The position numbers were made by a program, and so were the translations under genes. Below are positions 38,300-45,672 of a stretch of DNA of 50,228 nt, in pieces. Every line of letters begins with the position of its first letter. The stretch's first letter is position 1. Under the pieces are notes generated by a model. It made no database searches, was not told where the DNA came from, and saw nothing but the letters and a program-made list of their open reading frames with translations. The stretch comes from Acidobacteriota bacterium (GTDB lineage Bacteria > Acidobacteriota > Vicinamibacteria > Vicinamibacterales > CAVVIG01): assembly GCA_003222395.1 (NCBI GenBank), contig QHWB01000063.1, positions 1 through 50,228 of the forward strand, in the 5' to 3' direction.

Positions 38300-39304
38300 G
38301 TGGCGGCGATTCCATTCACCCGTCTGTTCGGCACGGCCGGACGCCGCGCCATCGAGTCGATCGCCCCGCGCCGGACCTTCGACGACGTCATTCTGCCGCC
38401 GGCGACGCGACGCGCGCTCGACACGGCGCTGGCGCAGGTGACGCAGCACGATCTCATCTTCAACCGCTGGGGGCTCGGCGAGCGCCATCCGACCGGGCTC
38501 GCACTCGCCTTCAACTTCGCCGGTCCTCCAGGCACCGGGAAGACAATCTGCGCCGAAGCCATTGCCCATTCGCTCGGTCGCCGACTGCTGCTCGTGCGCT
38601 ACGCCGAGCTCGAATCGCTCTGGATGGGCGAGACGCCGAAGAACGTGGCCGGCATTTTTCGCACCGCCCGCGACGAGCGTGCCGTGCTGCTGTTCGACGA
38701 AGCCGATGCGATTGCGGCGCGCCGCTCGACGTCGGTCGACTATGGATTTCAGCGGGAGTCGAACACCGTCGTCAGCGTACTTCTGCAGGAGCTCGAGTGG
38801 TACAACGGCGTGGTGATCTTCGCCACGAACCTGGCGGCGAACTTCGACCCTGCCTTCGAGCGGCGAATACGGACACACGTTCTCTTCGAGATGCCAGGGG
38901 CTGCCGAGCGCGAGCAGATTTGGCGCGTGCAGATACATCCTACGCGCACGCCCCTTGCGGCGGACGTCGATTTCGGGGCATTGGCGCGGCGCCACGAGGT
39001 GAGCGGCGGCGACATTCGCAACGCGGTGCTCAAGGCGGCGCTCGCGGCCGCGGCGGAGCCGGCGACCGACACGGCGAGACGCATTCACCAGCGGCATTTC
39101 GAGGCCGGGATCGAGGATGTGATTGCCGGCAAGCGCGTGATGCGGCAGTCGCTGTTTGACGAGGAACCCGCGGCGCGGGATGCGAACGTCGTGGCGCGCG
39201 CGGCTGACCTGCGCGCGTCGCGCCTGCTGGCTTACGCGGTGTCGGCCGCCGGCGCCGCACTGATCGTCGCCGTGATCGCGCTCGCCGTGGCGTTGCTCAA
39301 GTAG
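38300..39304 (+). CDS. AAA ATPase with a C-terminal membrane anchor
   Basis: 334 residues. An AAA module of the spastin/ATAD1 class has Walker A GPPGTGKT (75-82), Walker B LLFDEAD (130-136), sensor 1 VVIFATNLAANFDPAF, an arginine-finger FERRIRTH and a helical lid with SGGDIRNAV. The last 26 residues form a membrane helix (LLAYAVSAAGAALIVAVIAL), giving a tail-anchored topology with the ATPase in the cytosol. GTG start at 38300. It diverges from the 53-residue membrane protein and the HTH-RDD gene. A role in removing or remodelling membrane proteins is inference. Confidence 0.88.
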   Translation: MAAIPFTRLFGTAGRRAIESIAPRRTFDDVILPPATRRALDTALAQVTQHDLIFNRWGLGERHPTGLALAFNFAGPPGTGKTICAEAIAHSLGRRLLLVRYAELESLWMGETPKNVAGIFRTARDERAVLLFDEADAIAARRSTSVDYGFQRESNTVVSVLLQELEWYNGVVIFATNLAANFDPAFERRIRTHVLFEMPGAAEREQIWRVQIHPTRTPLAADVDFGALARRHEVSGGDIRNAVLKAALAAAAEPATDTARRIHQRHFEAGIEDVIAGKRVMRQSLFDEEPAARDANVVARAADLRASRLLAYAVSAAGAALIVAVIALAVALLK

Positions 39305-39421
39305 CAGCCGGCGCGCGGACCGTAACGTCGCGATCGGCGTAGAGTCCAAGAACCGCTTCTTCGGACTCCTGCAGCTGCGCCCTTCGCAAGCTTCCCCTCA
39401 CCACCGCGTGCAGCCCGGCGC

Positions 39422-39443
39422 AAAAGGAGGCACACGTATGTAA
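39422..39443 (+). promoter_or_regulatory. Start-stop element: strong ribosome site followed by ATG-TAA
   Basis: AAAAGGAGG (39422-39430) is followed after 7 bases by ATG (39438-39440) and at once by TAA (39441-39443). A ribosome would start and stop without elongating. It lies about 135 bases before the SBBP protein start, which has its own AAAGGAGG (39562-39569). It could hold ribosomes in the leader or be a relic of a start codon. Confidence 0.45.
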
Positions 39444-39578
39444 TCGCGTGACCGATTTCGACAGTGGCAGACGTCGGATTCGATGTCGAAGGCGGCGGTT
39501 TGACGGAGCGTTCTCGACACATTTTTCCTGGCTTCGATCTTGTTCGTGGGCCGGTGCATCCAAAGGAGGCATCGGCCC

Positions 39579-42500
39579 GTGTCCGACAATCGAACCCGCA
39601 TCACGTGCGTCTTGAGCGCACTCATCGCCGCAGGCATCGTCGCCGTGCCTGCGGCCCGGACGTCAACACATATGCCGCGCCGTACCGCTGATCCGCACGC
39701 CCGTGAACGGGCTCGAGCCGCGTCCTTGCAGCTGCCGATGCGCTTCGATCCGAGCGTCGGCGCCGGCGGCGTCGGCTTCATCGCGCGTGGCCCGAACTAC
39801 GCCGTTTACCTCTCGGCGAACCAAACGACGCTGCAACTCGCGTCCTCGTCAGCAATGCCCTCAGCGGCGACTGCGCTCTCAATGCGATTGGTCGGCGGTC
39901 ATCGACACCCCTCCGCGCCAGCCGGTCTCGAGCCGCTTCCCGGGACGACGAACTATCTGATTGGCAACGATCCGCGGCTGTGGAAGACCGGCATTCACGG
40001 CTATCACAAAGTGGAGTATCGCGACGTCTACCCTGGCGTGAACGTCATCTATTACGGCAATCAGCGACAGCTCGAATACGACTTCGTCCTCGCGCCTGGC
40101 GCGCGCGTCAGCGACATCGCCATCGCGTTCGACGGCGCCACGCATGTCGCGATCGATGCCGACGGCGGTCTCAGGATCGCGACCACGCGCGGCACTCTGC
40201 AGCAGCCGCTCCCGGTCGTGTATCAAGACGTCAACGACGTGCGGCGGCCGGTAGAAGGCGGTTTCGTCGTCGACAAAGCTGGCCATATTGGATTCCGCGT
40301 CGGGCGGTACGACCATCGTCTGCCACTCGTCATCGATCCGGTGCTGACCTACTCAACGTACCTGGGCGGTGGCGCCGGCGACGCATCGATGGGAGTAGCC
40401 GTCGGTGCCGACGGAAGCATTTACCTGGCCGGAGAAACGACGTCGCTCGACTTCCCGCAGGCGAACGGAGCGCTCGTCTCAGGCGGCGGTTCGCTCGATG
40501 CGTTCGTGGTGAAGCTGAATCCGACGGGTGACCAGCTCGTGTACGCAACGTATCTTGGCGGCAGCAGCTACGAGTACGCCAAAGACGTCGCCGTGGATGC
40601 CGCTGGCAATGCGTATGTGACCGGATCCACGACGTCGCGCAACTTTCCGACGCTCCACGCGCTGCAATCGACGCTCAGCGGCTTCTCGGACGGCTTCGTG
40701 ACGAAGCTTGATGCCACGGGTGTGATCGTGTACTCGACGTACCTGGGCGGCCGTGGAGAGGACTGTGCGTACGGCATCGCCGTCGATAGTACAGGTCGGG
40801 CTCACGTGACCGGCCAGACCATTTCACCCGATTTCCCGACGCGCGGCGCCTTCCAGCCACAGCTTGGCGGCGGCGCGGCATGGAAGAGCACGAATGGTTT
40901 CCAATCGTGGAGCGCCCTGTCATCGCTGATTGCTTCGTCTCTGATCTCGTTTGCCATTGACTCGGTGAGTCCTCTCGTCGTGTACGCGGGCACCGAGACT
41001 GGTGTGGCGAAGAGCGTCGACGGCGGCCAGACGTGGACGGACAGTGCGAACTTCGGAGTTCCGGTACGCGCCCTCGCGATTGATCCGATTACGACATCCA
41101 CCGTATATGCAGGAGTCGACGGTGCCGTCTTGCGCAGCACCGACAGCGCTGCGATGTGGACGGGTGTCGGCGTCTATGGAGCTTCGGTGACGTCACTCGC
41201 CATCGATCCGACGGCGCCCCTGACGATCTACGCGGCGGCCGTGCAGAGCTCTTATTCCCGAGGCGTTTCGAAGAGCATCGACGGCGGCGATCACTGGACC
41301 GATGTCGGCATGGGCGCGACGATCTGGTCGTTGGGGCTCAGCAGGTCCTCGCCGTCCACGATCTACGCGGGCAGCGATTTCGGCGTGTTCAAGACGACGA
41401 CCGGCGGCGCGGCGTGGACGTCGGCCAGCAGCGGATTGAAAAGCCGCGTCTCGGCGCTTGCGGTCGACCCGACCGATCCCTCGACTGTATATGCCGGCAC
41501 CGACGCCGGTCTTTTCATCACCACCTCGGGCGGCAATCAATGGGTTCAGTTATTCGGCGACTCGATCTCGTCCGTTGTGATCCCGCCCCACGCACACAAC
41601 ATCGTCTATGCGGCATCGGCTCACGGGGGCGTCGCCGTCAGCGGCGACAGCGGTGCGACATGGACGTTCGGCGGACCAGGCTCGCCGATTTACGCGCTGG
41701 CTGTCGATCCAGTTGTGCCAACGACGGTCTACGGCGGCGGATCCGCACTGTGGGATGCGTTCGTCACGACATTCAGTCCCGATGGCTCTGCCCTTGAGTA
41801 CTCGACCTACTTCGGCGGCACCGGCTCCGACTACGCCACTGCTGTCGCCGTCGATTCAACGGGCAGCGTCTACATCGTCGGTGCGACGATGTCGATTGAT
41901 CTCCCGGTTGTGAATCCGCTCCAGGCGACGTTCGCGGGCATGCGCGATCTCTTCGTCGCCAAGATCTCGCCGGCAGGCGCGTTGACGTATGCCACCTATC
42001 TCGGAGGCGCGGCTTCGGAAGACGGCGGTACGATCGCCGTTGACGCAAGCGGTCAGGCGCATGTCGCCGGCTACACGTTGTCGGGGAACTTCCCGACCGC
42101 GAATGCCTACCAATCCACGTTCGGCGGAGGCGATGGCGACGCGTTCGTCACGAAGCTCACTGCAACGGGAAACGGTCTCGTCTATTCGACGTTCCTTGGC
42201 GGAAGCGGATCGGAAATGGGCCCTCACGTCTACACGGTCGGACGCGACCCGGTAGTCTCGATCGCCCTGACGCCCTCTGGAGAGGCGTACGTCACCGGAG
42301 CGACTTCGTCGACAAACTTTCCGATAGTGCGGGCGCTGCAGCCGACTCACGGCGGCGGCGAGTATGATGCCTTCGTCGCGAGGTTGTCCGCCGGCGGCCT
42401 GCTGCAGTGGTCGACGTTCCTCGGCGGATCGGCTGGCGATTTCGGGAAGCGGATTGCCGTTGACCCGATCGGCGGCGTCGTCGTCACCGGATTCACCGAT

Positions 42501-43370
42501 TCCACCAATTTCCCGCTGCGCAACCCGCTGCAGGGAAGCAACGGCGGATTCGACGACGCGTTCGTCGCGCGGATCGAAGATCCGGGCGATTTCACGCCGC
42601 CTGTAACCACGATCGACCTGTCGGGCACCGGCGGACCGGCCGGATGGTACCGGTCGAGTGTCGTAGTCACGCTCGCGGCGACCGATTTGATCGGAGAGAG
42701 CGGCGTCGCGTTCGTGGACTACCAGATCAACGACGCTCCGTTCCAGCGCTATGCCGGCGCGTTCACCGTCGCGGCGGAAGGCGCCACGAGGGTGACGGCT
42801 CGCGCGACCGACAACGCCGGCAACGTCGAGCCCGTGCCGCCGTCCGCACTCATCACGATCGACACAGGCGCGCCGGCGTTACAGCTCGACGCGCCCGTCG
42901 AGCGCGACTATCTGCACAGCGACATGTTGGCGCTGAGCTTCTCTGCGCGAGATGACGTGTCGGGCCTCGTCAATGGCAGCCCGTGGGGGACGCTTGACGG
43001 AGCGCTCGCAACGAACGCTCAGCAGATCCAGCTTCTGACGCTGTCGCTCGGCGCGCACACGGTAGTTGCGTCCGCGTCCGACGTGGCCGGCAATATGTCG
43101 CAACGCTCGGTGACGTTCCATGTCGTGGCCACGATCCGCAGTCTGATCGCGTCCGTCAACTTGTACGCTGCGCAGGGGAAGATCGATCCGGCGACCGAGA
43201 ACAGGCTGCGTGCGAAGCTGAACGACGCGCAGGCCGCACTCGACCGCGGCAACGTGACAGTCGTCCGCAACAAGCTGTCCGACTTCATCGATGTCTGCAC
43301 CAAGCGGCTTCCGGCCGATGTGGCGAACGTGCTCGTCGCTGACGCGCGCTACGTGCTCTCAACGCTGTGA
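39579..43370 (+). CDS. Giant SBBP/BNR-repeat exported protein with OmpL47 and FIMAH domains
   Basis: 1263 residues. A signal-like stretch (LSALIAAGIVAVPAAR) is followed by a beta-rich head (about 45-260, GTTNYLIGNDPRLW...VNVIYYGNQRQLEYDF) typical of SBBP proteins. SBBP repeats (TYLGGxGxD..GIAVDxxGxxYVTG) occupy about 265-410 and again 740-1010. Between them sit sialidase-type BNR repeats (KSxDGGxxW, STVYAGTD; about 420-730). An OmpL47-like Ig domain (about 1030-1110) and a C-terminal helical FIMAH-like domain (SLIASVNLYAAQGKIDPATE...) follow. GTG at 39579 is chosen because AAAGGAGG precedes it by 9 bases. Probably a surface or secreted adhesin-like protein. Confidence 0.9.
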   Translation: MSDNRTRITCVLSALIAAGIVAVPAARTSTHMPRRTADPHARERARAASLQLPMRFDPSVGAGGVGFIARGPNYAVYLSANQTTLQLASSSAMPSAATALSMRLVGGHRHPSAPAGLEPLPGTTNYLIGNDPRLWKTGIHGYHKVEYRDVYPGVNVIYYGNQRQLEYDFVLAPGARVSDIAIAFDGATHVAIDADGGLRIATTRGTLQQPLPVVYQDVNDVRRPVEGGFVVDKAGHIGFRVGRYDHRLPLVIDPVLTYSTYLGGGAGDASMGVAVGADGSIYLAGETTSLDFPQANGALVSGGGSLDAFVVKLNPTGDQLVYATYLGGSSYEYAKDVAVDAAGNAYVTGSTTSRNFPTLHALQSTLSGFSDGFVTKLDATGVIVYSTYLGGRGEDCAYGIAVDSTGRAHVTGQTISPDFPTRGAFQPQLGGGAAWKSTNGFQSWSALSSLIASSLISFAIDSVSPLVVYAGTETGVAKSVDGGQTWTDSANFGVPVRALAIDPITTSTVYAGVDGAVLRSTDSAAMWTGVGVYGASVTSLAIDPTAPLTIYAAAVQSSYSRGVSKSIDGGDHWTDVGMGATIWSLGLSRSSPSTIYAGSDFGVFKTTTGGAAWTSASSGLKSRVSALAVDPTDPSTVYAGTDAGLFITTSGGNQWVQLFGDSISSVVIPPHAHNIVYAASAHGGVAVSGDSGATWTFGGPGSPIYALAVDPVVPTTVYGGGSALWDAFVTTFSPDGSALEYSTYFGGTGSDYATAVAVDSTGSVYIVGATMSIDLPVVNPLQATFAGMRDLFVAKISPAGALTYATYLGGAASEDGGTIAVDASGQAHVAGYTLSGNFPTANAYQSTFGGGDGDAFVTKLTATGNGLVYSTFLGGSGSEMGPHVYTVGRDPVVSIALTPSGEAYVTGATSSTNFPIVRALQPTHGGGEYDAFVARLSAGGLLQWSTFLGGSAGDFGKRIAVDPIGGVVVTGFTDSTNFPLRNPLQGSNGGFDDAFVARIEDPGDFTPPVTTIDLSGTGGPAGWYRSSVVVTLAATDLIGESGVAFVDYQINDAPFQRYAGAFTVAAEGATRVTARATDNAGNVEPVPPSALITIDTGAPALQLDAPVERDYLHSDMLALSFSARDDVSGLVNGSPWGTLDGALATNAQQIQLLTLSLGAHTVVASASDVAGNMSQRSVTFHVVATIRSLIASVNLYAAQGKIDPATENRLRAKLNDAQAALDRGNVTVVRNKLSDFIDVCTKRLPADVANVLVADARYVLSTL

Positions 43371-43396
43371 GCAGGGCCGCATGGGTAAACACGAGG

Positions 43397-43490
43397 CGAC
43401 TCGCCACCACCGGCCAGACGTGCGCGCGAAGTTTCTCGAACAGGCGCGGCCATTCCTCGTCGTACTCGACTACGACGACAGTTCTGGTCG
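43397..43490 (-). pseudogene. GrpB (UPF0157) N-terminal remnant
   Basis: The minus strand reads TRTVVVVEYDEEWPRLFEKL RAHVWPVV, matching the first 30 residues of GrpB-type nucleotidyltransferase-fold proteins (V-Y-D-x-EWPxLFE). It then loses resemblance where HVGSTxVPGL would be expected. No start codon fits well and it begins right at the S9 peptidase stop, so it is a leftover of deletion or recombination. Confidence 0.5.
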
Positions 43491-45452
43491 TCAGCGCGAA
43501 CTCCCGTCGATGTTCACCGATGTGCTCCCCTCGTTTGGCGTCGTGGCCGGCTGGCGGGCGACGAGTTGCGCAACGAAGAACTCCACCATCTTCACGGTCG
43601 ACGTGATGCGGTTTTTCTCCTTCCGAAATCCATGGCCCTCGTCCGGAAACAGGATGTACTCGACTGGCACCCCGCGGCGCTTCAGGTTCTCCACGATCTG
43701 CTCCGCCTCGACGACGGGGACGTTGGTATCGTTCGCCCCGTGCTGAACCATCAACGGCGTTTTGATTCGATCCAGCTTTCCGAGCGGCGACAGATCGCGG
43801 AGGAGATCCGCCTGCGTCTTCGGATCGCCGTACTCGGTCGTCGAGATTGCCGCCATCCACGGCTCGGTATGCTCGAAGAACGTGAAGAAGTTGACCATCC
43901 CGAACAGGTCGACGCCGGCCGCGAACAGGTCCGGGTAGAACGTGACACCGACCATCGTCATATAGCCGCCATAGGAGCCGCCGGTGATGCCAACACGTTT
44001 CGGATCGGCGATGCGATTGCCGACGAGATAATCGACGCAGTCTTTCAGATCCTTGATTCCCTCGAACCGCAGCGGGCCGTTATCGAGGTTCACGAAGCGC
44101 TTGCCGAATCCTGACGACCCGCGCACGTTCGGGGCGAACACGCCGATGCCTTGCGCGACGAGCGCCTGATAGTCGCTTCGAAAGCCGGGACGCTCCTGGC
44201 CTTCCGGTCCGCCATGGAAGCTGACGACGAATGGCGTCGGACCCGATCGGCTCGCGGGACGATAGAGCCATCCACTCAATCCGAGGCCGTCGTGCGCCTT
44301 GAACGTCACCAGCTCGGGCCGAACCAGTTTCGAGAGATCGACGCTGTCATGCGGTGTCCGCGTCATCTGTCGCAGGCGGGCGCTGGGAATCTCGAGCACC
44401 CAGACGTCCGGCGGGGCGGTGGCGCCGGAGATCGTCATCGCGAGCCGTTTACCGTCTTTGGAGAACGTGAGCCCGCCGACGATCTCACCAGGCAGCTTCG
44501 GTCCCGCCGTTTGCCGTCCCGACGCGAGATCGACGAACGCGAGCTCGTTGCGGCCGGCGACATTCCATAGAAGCGCGGCCATTGTCCCCTGGTCGTCGAT
44601 CTCGAAGCCGTCGAGCTCCGCATCGTCTCGTGCCGCGATAATCTGCGGCGGCGAGATGCGGTCGACGCCCTCGATGCGGATGCGCGCGAACGCGGCCGTA
44701 TCGCGATCCTTGTCGGACGAGAGATAGATCGACCGGCCATCGGGCGCGAACGCGCCCGCGAACGAACCGGGCGGATCGTGAGGAGTGACGACGGCCTCAG
44801 CGTGCGATGCGAGATCGACGACATACAGATCGTTGTCACCGCGACCGCGCAGACGATCGATCAGCGCGAGTGTGCCGTCGCGGCTGACGTCCTCCAACCT
44901 TTGCAGTCCGTTGTTGCCCGAAACCAGCTCTCGCTCGCCGCTCGTGGGATCGATGAGGTACGCATCAATCGCAGACGGATTGGCGCGGTTCGATCCCATC
45001 GTGATGCGCCCGCCCTTACGCGTCCAGCCGCCGAGGTTGTTGGTTTCCTTTCCGCCGTCCGTCAACCGACGCAGTCCGGTGCCGTCGGGATGCACGATAT
45101 AGATCTGCGTGTTCATTCCGCCGCCCGGCGCGAGCGACAAGGCCAGCCACTTGCCGTCGGGCGACCAAATCACGCGTCCGACCGGGTCGTCGCCGTTCGT
45201 CACCTGCAGCGCCGCGCCGCGATCGACGGCAGTCACCCAGACCTGCGGCACGCCGGTCCGGTCCGACACGAACGCGAGTCGTGTGCCGTCCGGAGAAAAG
45301 GTCGGCGACGAGGCGCGGCCGATTCTTGCCATGCGCGTCACCATCTCGACGAGCTGCGCGTTGTTCGTCGTCTGCGCGAACGCTAGCGGACGCGCGAACG
45401 CCGGTGAAAAAATGACGAGCAGGACGGTGACGTGAACGGCAATCTTGTGCAT
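43491..45452 (-). CDS. Exported S9 family peptidase (prolyl-oligopeptidase type), copy 2
   Basis: 653 residues. A signal peptide (about 1-26) is followed by a propeller (about 45-370, FSPDGTRLAFVSD, WSPDGKWLAL, FAPDGRSIYLSSD) and a hydrolase domain with S493 (GGSYGGY), D575 (GANDTNVP) and H607 (DEGHGFRKE). It differs from copy 1 by a shorter propeller and a C-terminal Ser/Thr/Asn-rich tail (TTPNEGSTSVNID). It should act on small peptides in the periplasm. GAGGC precedes the ATG. Confidence 0.93.
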   Translation of the reverse strand: MHKIAVHVTVLLVIFSPAFARPLAFAQTTNNAQLVEMVTRMARIGRASSPTFSPDGTRLAFVSDRTGVPQVWVTAVDRGAALQVTNGDDPVGRVIWSPDGKWLALSLAPGGGMNTQIYIVHPDGTGLRRLTDGGKETNNLGGWTRKGGRITMGSNRANPSAIDAYLIDPTSGERELVSGNNGLQRLEDVSRDGTLALIDRLRGRGDNDLYVVDLASHAEAVVTPHDPPGSFAGAFAPDGRSIYLSSDKDRDTAAFARIRIEGVDRISPPQIIAARDDAELDGFEIDDQGTMAALLWNVAGRNELAFVDLASGRQTAGPKLPGEIVGGLTFSKDGKRLAMTISGATAPPDVWVLEIPSARLRQMTRTPHDSVDLSKLVRPELVTFKAHDGLGLSGWLYRPASRSGPTPFVVSFHGGPEGQERPGFRSDYQALVAQGIGVFAPNVRGSSGFGKRFVNLDNGPLRFEGIKDLKDCVDYLVGNRIADPKRVGITGGSYGGYMTMVGVTFYPDLFAAGVDLFGMVNFFTFFEHTEPWMAAISTTEYGDPKTQADLLRDLSPLGKLDRIKTPLMVQHGANDTNVPVVEAEQIVENLKRRGVPVEYILFPDEGHGFRKEKNRITSTVKMVEFFVAQLVARQPATTPNEGSTSVNIDGSSR

Positions 45453-45672
45453 GACAAGCCTCGGCTCTGAATTTCGATGAGTGTATGCGATTTGATCTCG
45501 AGGTCGGATTCCTTTCGACAGAACGCTCGTTGTATCCTTTTACTTAGCCCTCGGTTTCGCCTCGGACCATCCGGACATTACAGCTCGCCGTCATCGTGAT
45601 CGTGGCTGTAACGCTTGCGAGTGCTGTCCTCTGGAACCGCCGCCCCCCGGCAAGTGAGGCACGGATAGCAGC
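45453..45672. other. Intergenic region between divergent peptidase and TPR-PDZ genes
   Basis: 220 bases without a convincing gene. A short frame near 45580-45660 encodes a hydrophobic stretch (LAVIVIVAVTLASAVLW) like the start of an exported protein, but it has no good start codon and runs into the next gene. No clear promoter or repeat stands out. Confidence 0.4.
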
